Source: G965230615 sp965230615 (GTDB lineage: Bacteria; Pseudomonadota; Gammaproteobacteria; HTCC5015). From it: DNA of 64,000 bases. Both the position numbers and the translations under genes were made by a program. The notes beneath the pieces are model-generated. The model saw nothing but the letters and a program-made list of their open reading frames with translations. It did no database searches and was not told the origin of the DNA. Positions 46,559 to 56,472 of this stretch are shown piece by piece. The stretch lies in NCBI GenBank assembly GCA_965230615.1, contig OZ246012.1, positions 2,666,001-2,730,000 of the forward strand. Direction: 5' to 3'. Numbering within the stretch: position 1 is the first letter of the stretch; each line of letters opens with the position of its first letter.

Positions 46559-49018
46559 TTACTCATTCCCAGGTGTCAATGCATCAACATAATAGACACC
46601 GAATAAGTCAATGGGTAACTTTATAATATGAGGGACATCAATATATTGCCGAATCAGTTGCATCTCCAGCTCATCATCCGATACAACATAAAGGCATGTG
46701 ATTTTATTAAACCATTGTAATGTTTCTGCGCTTGCCGACAAATCATTTAGCGACAATAATATCGCAAAACCACTTTTCGAGAACACAAGCGTATTGGAGT
46801 TATCAGCAAAGGCACGCTGTATTTCTGTTGCTTCAGGGCGTTGACCTCTAGCTCCTGCCTGCAACCACAAACTCGGCAATAACATTTCTAACGCCTTTGG
46901 CAAGCTTTGTTTTTGCCTTTGAACCAACTGTAATGACCAATATGTCATATTCTCCGCAAAACCAAGCTGCATGGCTAGCATTTGTCGTTGTGTTACATAC
47001 GTTTCCGGCAAAACAGCATTAGCCGATATTGAAAGCCTATCAAAACCTTGCCGAGTAGTACTGATAATATGCACATGAACAATATGCTGCTTCCCTGACA
47101 AAGCCACCAGCCATTGCTCAGCCTGCTCCTCATCAAAGAGAATAGTACCTGCTTGTGATTTACCAATAATAAAAGCAGTATCTTGCTTAATATTTTTTTG
47201 CGGTATGTTTCCCAGCCGCCCAACAAACTCTCTTTTTTTCACGGCTGTAGACAAGGATCCTACTTTAGCTGCCGGATGGTAATAGAACTTTCTTTGTAAT
47301 ACAGTTTGTTTACTGATACTGATCTGATAATCCAATGACAAGCTGCTGCCATCTTCACGATAGCCCAGAATACTATTACGACATCGAGGCCAAGTTACAC
47401 GCTGGCAAATACCTTGCCGCTCCCAGTCATTATCACCTGGACGCAACTGTTGCTGTAATAACTTTGTTTGTGTTTCAGCAGCTACTTCATTATTAGTCAC
47501 TAAGATACAACGACGACGCCCATGATCTTGAGCATTAAGCAAACAGACGGCTTGCAAGGTCGTACCTGATCCTGCAAAAAAATCTAACACTAAAGCGTCC
47601 GGTTTATCCTTTAAAACCGCAGCGAGCGCATCACATACGGCATAGAGTGATTTCGAATAATTAAAACACCCTGTTCGGCCCAGTATATGGTCTAACAATT
47701 GCGAACCATGCACACCTGCATCATGCGCCTTTCTATGCCAAACCGTTTTTATGCGTTTTTGTTGATTCTCATCACCCTGCGCAATATTCGCAAATTCAAT
47801 TTCCACTTTGTTACTGACAGCATCATAAGCTTTAATAAGGATATCGCCTTGTGAAACCTGCTTCTCTATACCTGCACTCAAATAACACAAACCATAACTT
47901 TGTCGCTGCTCGTTGAAAGCACCTAGCGCAACATAGCCTTTATCAATTAGCAATTGCAACTTGCTCTGCCCTACTGACCAATTGCCTTCACTACCATCAC
48001 TGCGTACTGGCCAGAGGGCTTTATATTCAACATTATCTTCTGGCTGACGCCCTGCCGCAACAACCGCTAAGCGCTGTTCATCGATATAAACCGGGTAATA
48101 TAAATTAGGCCTATCTTCGCGTCTGGCATTGGTACCTGAACGTAATAAATCTTTCCAACGAGGTTTACTTTTATAAGCTTGGGCATCACGACTCTCCATA
48201 CTTAACAAATCATCCTGCCCCCCTGCAACAGCAGCTTTTCCTAAAAAACAAAAAAGGTAATATTCTTCTACCCTGGAAAATCTCTCTTGCGAAACCCCAG
48301 CTGGGTTGATAACCACTGTTACTACCTGTATTACTGCTTTAGGAAAAATTTTTTCTAACAGCATCCGTAAATGATGCAATTCATGTTCATCAATGGTTGC
48401 AATTAATACGCTATCATCCGGCTTTAGTAACTGTTTGGCGATTAACAATCTATGCTGCATCATAGATAGCCATTTACTATGTGGCCAACTATCATTGCTA
48501 TCACGATAGTTATTGTTATATAGCCAGTCACTCGCTCCGGTATTATATGGCGGATCAATAAAAATACAGTCAAGCTGAGCGGGATAGAGGCGCAACAAAT
48601 ACTTCAATGCATAATAATTATCAGCTTCGATTAAGGCATGTGATTTAGCAGATACTGCCGAACTGTTTTGGATATTGTCATGCAGCAATAATAAAGGCAG
48701 TAGCTGTTCATCCTGCTCACTGACGACTTGCAATTTATTGACTGCAATAGTTTGATAAGCATCACCCCGCTCAGCACGGCAGCTTGCTAGACCATCATCA
48801 ATGGCGGTCACACGCCAGCAACCACGACTGGGTTCTTCCAGCATAATCACCCGACTATCAATATTAACCACGCACTGTTGCAAATGCGCAGGCTCTACTG
48901 GGTGATGCTCAAAAGCCAAACCCAAAGCCCCAACACTTTCCCGCTGCCAAGCCAATCGCATTTGCGCCCGTAATTCAGGATCACTTATTTGCGCAATTAA
49001 TTTGTCAAGTGTCGTCAT
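46559..49018 (-). CDS. Orphan beta-class adenine DNA methyltransferase (type III Mod-like)
   Basis: An 819-residue DNA methyltransferase. The catalytic motif DPPYNTG (155-161) precedes the cofactor motif DFFAGSGTT (479-487), the beta-class order of type III Mod subunits and m6A enzymes. The 300 residues between hold a probable target-recognition region. About 330 residues follow the cofactor motif, longer than most Mod proteins, with no nuclease motif that I can see. The N-terminal 110 residues are also extra. No Res or other restriction gene lies beside it; both neighbours are unrelated. It is most likely an orphan methylase or the modification part of a system lying elsewhere. Confidence 0.9.
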   Translation of the reverse strand: MTTLDKLIAQISDPELRAQMRLAWQRESVGALGLAFEHHPVEPAHLQQCVVNIDSRVIMLEEPSRGCWRVTAIDDGLASCRAERGDAYQTIAVNKLQVVSEQDEQLLPLLLLHDNIQNSSAVSAKSHALIEADNYYALKYLLRLYPAQLDCIFIDPPYNTGASDWLYNNNYRDSNDSWPHSKWLSMMQHRLLIAKQLLKPDDSVLIATIDEHELHHLRMLLEKIFPKAVIQVVTVVINPAGVSQERFSRVEEYYLFCFLGKAAVAGGQDDLLSMESRDAQAYKSKPRWKDLLRSGTNARREDRPNLYYPVYIDEQRLAVVAAGRQPEDNVEYKALWPVRSDGSEGNWSVGQSKLQLLIDKGYVALGAFNEQRQSYGLCYLSAGIEKQVSQGDILIKAYDAVSNKVEIEFANIAQGDENQQKRIKTVWHRKAHDAGVHGSQLLDHILGRTGCFNYSKSLYAVCDALAAVLKDKPDALVLDFFAGSGTTLQAVCLLNAQDHGRRRCILVTNNEVAAETQTKLLQQQLRPGDNDWERQGICQRVTWPRCRNSILGYREDGSSLSLDYQISISKQTVLQRKFYYHPAAKVGSLSTAVKKREFVGRLGNIPQKNIKQDTAFIIGKSQAGTILFDEEQAEQWLVALSGKQHIVHVHIISTTRQGFDRLSISANAVLPETYVTQRQMLAMQLGFAENMTYWSLQLVQRQKQSLPKALEMLLPSLWLQAGARGQRPEATEIQRAFADNSNTLVFSKSGFAILLSLNDLSASAETLQWFNKITCLYVVSDDELEMQLIRQYIDVPHIIKLPIDLFGVYYVDALTPGNE

Positions 49019-49131
49019 TTACCCCCACCAGGTATTACTTTTCTATCGACATAAGAGCAGCACTTGTTTACTATCGGCAGCGTCAATCAGAATTTAACAC
49101 TACATGATTTATCCGGGCTTATACTGTCATA

Positions 49132-50946
49132 ATGCATAAACAACTCAGGCACTATTATATATATACGTATTCCATATTGATCGCAATATGGCTCTATGGC
49201 ACAACTGGGGTTTGCGCAGAAATTAATGTCCCAGGCGATTTCGTTACTATTCAAGAGGCGATCAACGCTGCGGCCAGCAACCAGGATAATGATGACACAA
49301 TTATTATTGCTCCCAGCAATCAGGCTTATGTTGAAAGCCTGGTTATCAGCGAAAGCGGCTTGACGCTGCAAGGCGATGAAACAGCACGCTGCTGGCTGCA
49401 ATCACCTGGCTCAACGCCTATCATCAACATTAGCGGCAGCAATGGTGTCACTATTCGAAATTTGACATTTATCAACCCAGACAATAATACTGTGAGCGCC
49501 ATCGCTGCGAATAACAACACCAATCTAAATATCTCGAATAATGTTTTTACGCTAGATAGCAATGGCACCGCCGCTGATATGCAAACCGAGGACACGCCCG
49601 ACAATACCAGCGCCACCATTTTAAATAATACTTTCTCAAGCAACGGTACTGCGATTATTCGAGATACGGCTTTTACCACCATTAAAAATAATATTTTTTC
49701 TAATAATGCGACCACCTTGGAAAACTTCGCCAGCGACACCAGCAATATTTCTTTTAATTGCTTTTCAGAAAGTGCTGATGAAGTCGGCACAGACAACCCA
49801 AGCAGCGGCTCACCCTTATTTGTCAGCCTAGCCAACCGTGACTTCCATTTACGTAGCGGCTCACCTTGCATTGATGCCGGTGATAGCGCTGATAGCGATA
49901 TCATCGACAGCACACGCGCAGACGCTGGTGCTTACGGTGGTCAACTGGCAGACCGTAGACCATTTCCTGTAGCACAACCTGTCGCCAGTGAAGACCCCGC
50001 TGGCACTGGCATGTTCAACCTGACATTAAGCTGGGATGTCAATCCAGCTTATCGGGTTGCAGGCTATCGTGTCTATTATGACTCTGATCAATCCGGCCCG
50101 CCTTATAATGGCAACGATGCTAAAGATGCGGTTGCGATGCCGCTAGTCTCCCCCATTCAAATTAATAGCCCAACAAACACCAGCATTACACTAAATGATC
50201 TGGAAGCCCCTAATTTAGCTATCGCCGCACCACAACTATTATCACTCGAACCTGGCAATCAATTACTCACCGCGACATGGACAGCAATTGATAATGCCAC
50301 CGCTTATATTGTTAATTATGGTATTACTTCACCTAATGAAAACTCAGTATCAGTACCCGCTGATCAACTAAGCACAACAATTGCTAATCTACAAAACGCG
50401 GCCAGCTATTCGGTCAATGTGGTAGCTACGATTAATACACGTTACTATCTGGCGGTTTCTGTACTGGATAACGCCAGCACCGCCAACGAAAGTGTCCTCT
50501 CTCCAGAAACAAGTATCAGTCTTGGCAGTGAGCGACAAAGCCTGGCATCCAATGAGCTGAGTGCAACACCGGAACAAGTTGTGCCTTTTCCAGCACTACC
50601 CGACCAGGGAAGCTCCTCACAATGTTTTATTGCCACTGCCGCTTATGGGCACTTTGACAAACCTCAAGTACAGCTACTGAGAGATTTTCGTGATCAGTAC
50701 TTACTCACACACACAGCTGGCACGGCTTTTGTTAACTGGTATTACCAACACAGTCCAGCCGCCGCAGACTATATCGCTAAGCGCCCAGTACTGCGCAGTA
50801 CCGTCGGCCTGCTGCTAACACCAGCTGTGGGACTAGCCTGGTTCATGACCAAAGCTTCTGTCTTGCAACAAATACTTTTACTGGCACTGTTATTTTTGTG
50901 CAGCCTGCTCTTACGCCAAAAGTATGCTAACACTGCTATTCACTAA
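49132..50946 (+). CDS. CFI-box C-terminal-anchored beta-helix protein
   Basis: A 604-residue exported protein. The signal peptide ends near GVCAEI. Residues about 30-275 are a right-handed parallel beta-helix with Asn-rich turns (VTIRNLTF, LNISNNVFT, TILNNTFS). One or two fibronectin-III modules follow (290-465). The C-terminus carries QCFIATAAYG (497-506), LLRDFRDQYL and VNWYYQHSPAAADYI, then a hydrophobic helix and a short basic tail. This is the CFI-box sorting signal. The helix fold suggests polysaccharide binding or cleavage, but no catalytic residues could be assigned. Confidence 0.88.
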   Translation: MHKQLRHYYIYTYSILIAIWLYGTTGVCAEINVPGDFVTIQEAINAAASNQDNDDTIIIAPSNQAYVESLVISESGLTLQGDETARCWLQSPGSTPIINISGSNGVTIRNLTFINPDNNTVSAIAANNNTNLNISNNVFTLDSNGTAADMQTEDTPDNTSATILNNTFSSNGTAIIRDTAFTTIKNNIFSNNATTLENFASDTSNISFNCFSESADEVGTDNPSSGSPLFVSLANRDFHLRSGSPCIDAGDSADSDIIDSTRADAGAYGGQLADRRPFPVAQPVASEDPAGTGMFNLTLSWDVNPAYRVAGYRVYYDSDQSGPPYNGNDAKDAVAMPLVSPIQINSPTNTSITLNDLEAPNLAIAAPQLLSLEPGNQLLTATWTAIDNATAYIVNYGITSPNENSVSVPADQLSTTIANLQNAASYSVNVVATINTRYYLAVSVLDNASTANESVLSPETSISLGSERQSLASNELSATPEQVVPFPALPDQGSSSQCFIATAAYGHFDKPQVQLLRDFRDQYLLTHTAGTAFVNWYYQHSPAAADYIAKRPVLRSTVGLLLTPAVGLAWFMTKASVLQQILLLALLFLCSLLLRQKYANTAIH

Positions 50947-50956
50947 GGGCCTTACC

Positions 50957-51769
50957 GTGCTATTACATTCCTCTCGACGACTGGCATTACTGATCGTACT
51001 ATTGGCATTTACACCAGCAGTTTTTGCAAACGAAGATGACGGTATCACCATTGAACAAGAGCTAGCACTGGAAGCCGCATTGCATTCAGCTGCACCAGTG
51101 CCTGAAGAAACAGAAACGACTGCCACCCAATCAGATAACCGTAAGCAGAACACACTGCAGCCAGAACCAGAGCGAGTCCGGGCACAACAAGGCAGCCCCG
51201 GCAACACGACAAAACCACACTGGACAATTGAAATAAAAGCCAGCCGTTTCGAGCCTGAGTTAGATGACTGGCAACGTTTTTATGGGGATGACCATAGCAA
51301 TCAATTTGGCCTCGCTTTTGCCTACAAAATTCTGCGCCAACTGGAAATTGGCCTGGCTACTGACCGCTTTAAAGAGGATGGTGTTGGTAATCTACCGCTG
51401 AATAACCGCACTGGCGGCCAAGTTGAATATGAACAGCAAACAAGACATTTGTTTGTGCTCTACCGAGCTATCTTCAATGAACAACAAATATTTGTTCCGT
51501 ATATTGGCGCTGGCATTTCTGAAGCTTCTTATAAGCAGACTATTCTTAATCAAGATGAAGTAGAGGGCGATGCTGACGGTCATCACTGGCGCCTGGGTTT
51601 ACAGATTTTATTGGACAAAACAGAAGTCAGTTCGGCAAGCAATCTGAACGAAGAGTCAGGTATCGACAACAGTTATTTTATTATTGAACTGCAAGAAACA
51701 GATATTGAAATCGATAATATCCCGCTAGGCGGCACAGCCTTATCTATCGGCTTTACCTTTGAATTTTAG
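50957..51769 (+). CDS. Outer membrane beta-barrel protein
   Basis: A 270-residue exported protein, most likely a beta-barrel. I prefer the GTG at 50957, with AAGGG eight bases upstream, beginning MLLHSSRRLALLIVLLAF, a standard signal peptide. An ATG at 50924 overlaps the previous gene by 23 bases. Cleavage is near VFANED. A Glu/Gln/Thr linker precedes alternating amphipathic strands, ending SIGFTFEF with the terminal Phe typical of outer membrane barrels. It begins ten bases past the CFI-box gene and is surely co-transcribed; a shared surface function is inferred. Confidence 0.82.
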   Translation: MLLHSSRRLALLIVLLAFTPAVFANEDDGITIEQELALEAALHSAAPVPEETETTATQSDNRKQNTLQPEPERVRAQQGSPGNTTKPHWTIEIKASRFEPELDDWQRFYGDDHSNQFGLAFAYKILRQLEIGLATDRFKEDGVGNLPLNNRTGGQVEYEQQTRHLFVLYRAIFNEQQIFVPYIGAGISEASYKQTILNQDEVEGDADGHHWRLGLQILLDKTEVSSASNLNEESGIDNSYFIIELQETDIEIDNIPLGGTALSIGFTFEF

Positions 51770-51961
51770 TGCCGTATAAAATTCGCGCATAGGCGAGACG
51801 CTACCATAAACATCACTTAAGCATGGCGGCCCCATCTATGATTTTGCCAACCTGCGCTTGTGCAATAACATTTCTTATACGGCAGCACCGGGCTGAACAG
51901 GATTGAGATATATCCAGCCCTAGAAACATTTTGCATATGCTGCTAATTGCACAACATCTCC

Positions 51962-51984
51962 CTGTAGCGCATTAAGCGCTACAG
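51962..51984. terminator. Nine-base-pair hairpin between convergent genes
   Basis: CTGTAGCGC pairs exactly with GCGCTACAG around ATTAA. It lies between the ends of the beta-barrel gene and the cold-shock gene. There is no T-run; use as an end structure for one or both transcripts is inferred. Confidence 0.5.
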
Positions 51985-52055
51985 AGGTTTGATGGTATAA
52001 CGTATTAGTGCCGATCAGCAGGGCTCTGCGATCAACAAGAAAAGCTATAATCTAT

Positions 52056-52268
52056 TTATTGGTTTTCTTCACAACTTACACGAGTCGCCTGCATACCTTT
52101 AGGACCTTGCTCGGCCTCATAGCGCACAGGTTGACCCTCATTCAAAGAGCGATAGCCATCGCCTTGAATCGCCGTAAAATGTACAAACACATCGGAAGAA
52201 CCATCTGCTGGCTCGATGAATCCGAAACCCTTTGAGTTATTAAACCATTTAACGGTGCCTGTATACAT
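52056..52268 (-). CDS. Cold-shock domain protein
   Basis: A 70-residue CspA-family single-stranded nucleic acid-binding protein, a single OB fold. RNP1 is GFGFIEP within SKGFGFI, and RNP2 is DVFVHF. Length is the usual 70. AGGGG eight bases before the ATG is the ribosome site. A TTGACA lies about 55 bases upstream of the start, but no matching -10 was convincing. Whether expression is cold-induced cannot be read from sequence. Confidence 0.95.
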   Translation of the reverse strand: MYTGTVKWFNNSKGFGFIEPADGSSDVFVHFTAIQGDGYRSLNEGQPVRYEAEQGPKGMQATRVSCEENQ

Positions 52269-52488
52269 GCAAATTACCCCTACTAATTAAAATCTACTTA
52301 AATCATTAATTGCTTTCACTCTGTCAAAAAGTTCGAAAAAAACAAAACTACCAACAGGCTGAAAATAATTTGGCATAGTTTAGCATTACGGTCCACAAGC
52401 ACAAACGCTTTTTCAATATTGCAGCTTATCATAAAGTTCCAAAGAAACTTTTTTAGGTAAATTCAAGTTGTTATTTTTACAATAAGCA

Positions 52489-55254
52489 TCAATTTTTAGC
52501 GTTAGCATCAAGCCGTTTTTCAAGCAATTCATTAAACTTTGTTGGCTTAAGTAAATCTTGTCTGCCTGAGCGCAAATAAACTAAATGATCTCGGACTAAA
52601 AACGGCTCAAGCTGATACCGGCGGACAACATCATCACATGTATGATAAGCATTCAACCATGCAGGCCCCAACTCACGCGCTAAATCATAATTTTTTGCCA
52701 AGGTATTCGCATTTTGAAAAATTAAATTTGGGCTCCCCATGATTTCTAAGCGTGAGCGCACCTTACCGCCATAACATCCTCGCTTCTTTAATGCGACATG
52801 CTGGCCGATTTTTACCATTGCTTCAGCGTCTCTTATCGGCGCTAAACAAACTCGGGCAACAGCCGTTGTTTCGCCTTGTTGTAAGCGATGCAAACCTGCC
52901 TCTAAACGTAAAAACCCGTACACATAAGCACCTCGCAACCATAGCACCAGCGGGTCCTTTTCTACCATTGGCTCACAAAGAATTGTCACTTGATAATGCT
53001 GAGACTCTGCCCAATCAATATAGGTTTTATAAAGTAAATCTCGGCAAGCGCTATCCTCACCGACCACTTGTATCTGCAACAAGGTATCGCATATACCTTG
53101 CTCACCGATCAGTAACAACTCTCGTTCGGTTTTGTCACAGTCTGTTTCAAACTGCTGCAAATGATTATTGACTGCACTGAGCTCTTGTTGCGCCGGTGCC
53201 GACTCCAGTCGTAGCTCAAGTGCTTGCGCATTGCTTTGCAAGCGATCAAGACGCTCTAGCACACGGGCAATTTTATCTGACGCTAGAATATGCTGGTAAG
53301 CCGCCTCCCTGTTATGCCAGAAGTCAGCCGCATTGCGTGCTTGATCATATTGCGCCAAGCGCAGACGCAGTTGCTCCTCATTCAGCCCTACCGACAAAGC
53401 CTGTAAACGCTGCTGCAATACCAACATGGCTTTGCGCAGTTCATTGAGCCCGAGCTTTTTAGCAGACTCCGCCAGTTGCGCCTCAACCGACTGTTTTTTA
53501 TCTGCACGACTGACTTCTGTTTCCAGCACGCGCACGCGGGTGACTTCTCTGGCAATATCTAATTTTAAAATAGCACCAGAATAAACTTTATGCTCAAGCA
53601 AATAGTTGGCGATAGGCAACACTACACGACGCTGCAACTCGCGCTTTAAGGCTCGCGCACCGTATTGTTGATCATACCCATGCTCGACCACCGCATCGAG
53701 TACGGCATCATCAGTGTCGACGATCAAATTACGCGAGGTAATGCCTTCGCGTGCCAACACCAGACGCAACTCTTTTTGTGCAATATGCTTAACCTGGCTT
53801 TTGTCCAGCTTATGAAATGGCACAATATGCGCAAAACGATTAATTAACTCTGGCCGAAACACTTGCTCTAAATGCTTACGTAATTCGGCAGCTGATATGT
53901 CAGAAGTTTTTTCAGTAAAGCCAATGGTCGACTGCGCCATTTCTTGGGCACCCACATTGGATGTTGCAATAACGATTGTATTACGAAAATTTACAGTACC
54001 ACCTTTTGGCGCCGTTAGCCGCCCTTCATCTAATAACTGCAACAACAAATCCCAGACATTGGCATGCGCTTTTTCTATTTCGTCAAATAGAATAACTTGG
54101 AACGGCTGCGATTTAACCGGCTCAAGCAAACGAGCAGGCTTGTCACTCTGTTCATTCACTCCCAGCAAGGTTTCAAAAGCATGAAAGTCTTTAAACTCAG
54201 ACATATCAAACCGCAATAGCCGACTCTCACTACCAAATAAAAATAGCGACAAGGCTTTCGCTAACTCAGTTTTACCAACACCGGTAGGCCCCATAAACAA
54301 AAAAGTACCTATCGGCTTTGCCGGATCATGCAGCCCTGCTTTATATAAGGCAATCATTTCCAGTACTGCCTCTACAGCCTGCTCCTGCCCAATAACTCTT
54401 TCTCGAAACCAATCACGCATTTCGCGTATCGGCTTTACAACTTTGCGCGATATAACAAACAGCGGTAGCCCTGAATAAATAGAAAACACTTTTTCTACAA
54501 AGGCCGCATCCAAGGCTTCGTGTTCATTAATGCCTGCTTTCTGCTGCTGGTAGTGCGCCAGCTGTTGCACCAGCCTTAATGCTGGGCCAGGACCATCGGC
54601 TTGCGGTAAAAATTGCTGGCAAAGGTCAAAGATTTTTCCAATAGCATCCGGTGCCGGATCTAGCTTTTGCAGGATTACTTCCGCCTCGACCAACACTTTA
54701 TTTTGTTCTGCGCTCAAAGGCTCGATATCAATTAATTCAAATAGCTGCAGGAACTGCGCATTTTGCCGCATAGCAACAAGCTCGCTGCTTGAAGCCTCAC
54801 CAATTAATAAAATATCGCCACTTAACATGGCTGGCCTGAACGCATCTAATAATCCCGAAGGATCATTGATCGTACGGCCTACCGTTCGTAAGTTCCAGAT
54901 ATCTGTAAAATATAAAACACTGTTTTCTTGTTTCGCATCCTCAATGATACTATTGGCTTTAGACTGCCAATCTCCTAGATAATGCGTGCCCGACAACATA
55001 ATAGAGGTCGACAGCTCACGCAATCCCCGATGCCGCGACAACCGCATTTGATGCGCCAGGTGATAGATAATCGCTGTTTTACCAACTCCCGCTGGCCCTA
55101 CCAGCAATACATGCCGTCGCGCAGAAAACGCCGCCAGGATACGTTTGACAATCGCGTCACGAAACTCGGCTTTGGGTATTTGTTGTTTGGCAGCCAATTC
55201 CAACAAGTCACGGCTTTCATTGGCTAATGCGTTTTTGTACATACTATCCTTCAT
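52489..55254 (-). CDS. ClpB-like AAA+ ATPase fused to a release-factor N-terminal/PCRD region
   Basis: A 921-residue chimera; the ATG at 55254 follows AGG, an in-frame ATG at 55242 is the alternative. The first AAA module has Walker A GPAGVGKT (about 53-60), but its Walker B reads LYFTDIW instead of the LFIDEIH type. The second has GPTGVGKT (about 322-329), Walker B LFDEIEKAH and arginine finger RPELINRF, followed by the ClpB small domain. A coiled-coil (about 585-715) contains FWHNREAAYQ, like the RF2 N-terminal domain. A PCRD-like domain follows, with AESQHY, AYVYGFLRLEAGLHRLQ. No GGQ motif or GGQ domain is present. A ribosome-linked unfoldase is inferred. Confidence 0.88.
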   Translation of the reverse strand: MKDSMYKNALANESRDLLELAAKQQIPKAEFRDAIVKRILAAFSARRHVLLVGPAGVGKTAIIYHLAHQMRLSRHRGLRELSTSIMLSGTHYLGDWQSKANSIIEDAKQENSVLYFTDIWNLRTVGRTINDPSGLLDAFRPAMLSGDILLIGEASSSELVAMRQNAQFLQLFELIDIEPLSAEQNKVLVEAEVILQKLDPAPDAIGKIFDLCQQFLPQADGPGPALRLVQQLAHYQQQKAGINEHEALDAAFVEKVFSIYSGLPLFVISRKVVKPIREMRDWFRERVIGQEQAVEAVLEMIALYKAGLHDPAKPIGTFLFMGPTGVGKTELAKALSLFLFGSESRLLRFDMSEFKDFHAFETLLGVNEQSDKPARLLEPVKSQPFQVILFDEIEKAHANVWDLLLQLLDEGRLTAPKGGTVNFRNTIVIATSNVGAQEMAQSTIGFTEKTSDISAAELRKHLEQVFRPELINRFAHIVPFHKLDKSQVKHIAQKELRLVLAREGITSRNLIVDTDDAVLDAVVEHGYDQQYGARALKRELQRRVVLPIANYLLEHKVYSGAILKLDIAREVTRVRVLETEVSRADKKQSVEAQLAESAKKLGLNELRKAMLVLQQRLQALSVGLNEEQLRLRLAQYDQARNAADFWHNREAAYQHILASDKIARVLERLDRLQSNAQALELRLESAPAQQELSAVNNHLQQFETDCDKTERELLLIGEQGICDTLLQIQVVGEDSACRDLLYKTYIDWAESQHYQVTILCEPMVEKDPLVLWLRGAYVYGFLRLEAGLHRLQQGETTAVARVCLAPIRDAEAMVKIGQHVALKKRGCYGGKVRSRLEIMGSPNLIFQNANTLAKNYDLARELGPAWLNAYHTCDDVVRRYQLEPFLVRDHLVYLRSGRQDLLKPTKFNELLEKRLDANAKN

Positions 55255-55296
55255 ATGAACACCTATTAACACAAAGCACAGAGGCTATATACAACT

Positions 55297-55321
55297 TGGC
55301 CCGACATGGCATGCCGGGCCA
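55297..55321 (-). terminator. Hairpin after the FKBP gene
   Basis: TGGCCCG (55297-55303) pairs with CGGGCCA (55315-55321). It lies 45 bases past the FKBP stop on the reverse strand. No clear T-run follows, so it is a weak call. Confidence 0.45.
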
Positions 55322-55365
55322 GAAACAGTATGATTAAAGCTTATACTAAATTGTTATGCAATCAG

Positions 55366-56319
55366 CTACTTTTCTTGAGAAGGCACTTTGGCTTTGCTAA
55401 CCGCAGGTTTGGCCTCTGCCTCTGCAACAATTTCTAACAATTCCATCTCATAAATCATTGCTTGTCGAGTCCCCGGTCTTGGTGTCATGCCACGCGTGAC
55501 ATGCGCTAACTCTTCTGGAATATAAAATTTATAAATAGCGCCAGGACGCATTAACTGTAAACCTTCGATTAAACCTTTAACCGCATTTTTTACAATAAAG
55601 CTCGATGGCGAGCCGCGACCACGAGTATCATCAAACGAGGTACCATCAGCCAACTTACCGGTAAAGTGCACTTTGACACGATCGCTAGGCTTAGGTTGCT
55701 CACCTTTACCCTCTTTAACTACTTCATATTGCAAACCACTGTCAGTCACAACCACGCCTTTACGTTTAGCATTGGCTTTTAAAAACTCAACTGACTTCTG
55801 GCTTTGGTAAGCTTGATAATACACTCTTACCTGCCGATTTAATTCAGCCAACTCTCTCGATTCAACCCCTTCTTTATAGGCTTGCTTAAAGCCTTTTATA
55901 AAATCTTTATTCACGATTGATTTATCAAAACCAGACTCTACGCGTGTGCCCTGCTGCAAGCCCATAAAATAACTTGCTTCTTTAGGGCTGATCACGTCTG
56001 CTTTTTTCGCACCTGACTTAAGCGGTTTATTACGATTAGCGAAGTCCAACAGCTTTTGATTTAACTTAGCATACTCTACTTGCGGCAATGGCTTTTTGTA
56101 ACCTTTATGATAGCCCTTCACTAAATCTTTTAAGATTAAATCATCAAAACGGTTTTTAGCACGACCACCTTCTAAACGACCAATGGCATAGCTTGCTGTC
56201 TCTGCTGTCAGCTCTACTGACTGTGTCGCACTTGCTTTTGACGAATGTCCGCCACCATGCGCTAATGCTACTGAGCCCAATAAACTGGATAACAAGGTTA
56301 GTACTACAAATGTTCTCAT
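55366..56319 (-). CDS. FKBP-type periplasmic peptidyl-prolyl isomerase
   Basis: A 317-residue exported isomerase of the Mip/FkpA type. The start is ATG 56319 with AGGGG six bases upstream; a GTG one codon before is less likely. The signal peptide ends at ALAHGG. Two consecutive FKBP N-terminal dimerisation segments are visible (ASYAIGRLEGGR with KDLVKGYHKGY; ASYFMGLQQGTR with KDFIKGFKQAY), where one is usual. The FKBP domain follows: VKVHFTGKLADGTSFDDTRGRG, VKGLIEGLQLMRPGAIYKFYIP and a final MELLEI. The C-terminus is an Ala/Lys-rich tail. It should fold proteins in the periplasm. Confidence 0.93.
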   Translation of the reverse strand: MRTFVVLTLLSSLLGSVALAHGGGHSSKASATQSVELTAETASYAIGRLEGGRAKNRFDDLILKDLVKGYHKGYKKPLPQVEYAKLNQKLLDFANRNKPLKSGAKKADVISPKEASYFMGLQQGTRVESGFDKSIVNKDFIKGFKQAYKEGVESRELAELNRQVRVYYQAYQSQKSVEFLKANAKRKGVVVTDSGLQYEVVKEGKGEQPKPSDRVKVHFTGKLADGTSFDDTRGRGSPSSFIVKNAVKGLIEGLQLMRPGAIYKFYIPEELAHVTRGMTPRPGTRQAMIYEMELLEIVAEAEAKPAVSKAKVPSQEK

Positions 56320-56472
56320 CACTTTCCCCTTTATAAAATGATAAAAATAAACATTGCAACTTATGTCACTGCCTCACAATATGTTCACACCTATATTGAA
56401 AGCATTGCAAGCTGTGATTAAACAGTATCCTTAAGACGCTGATACTTTCTCTATTGTTCCCTTACAAAACAA

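Noticed and set aside
46559..55254. A defence island joining the orphan methylase with the AAA+/release-factor gene
   Set aside because: Surface-protein and cold-shock genes lie between them on mixed strands, and no nuclease or typical defence effector is visible.
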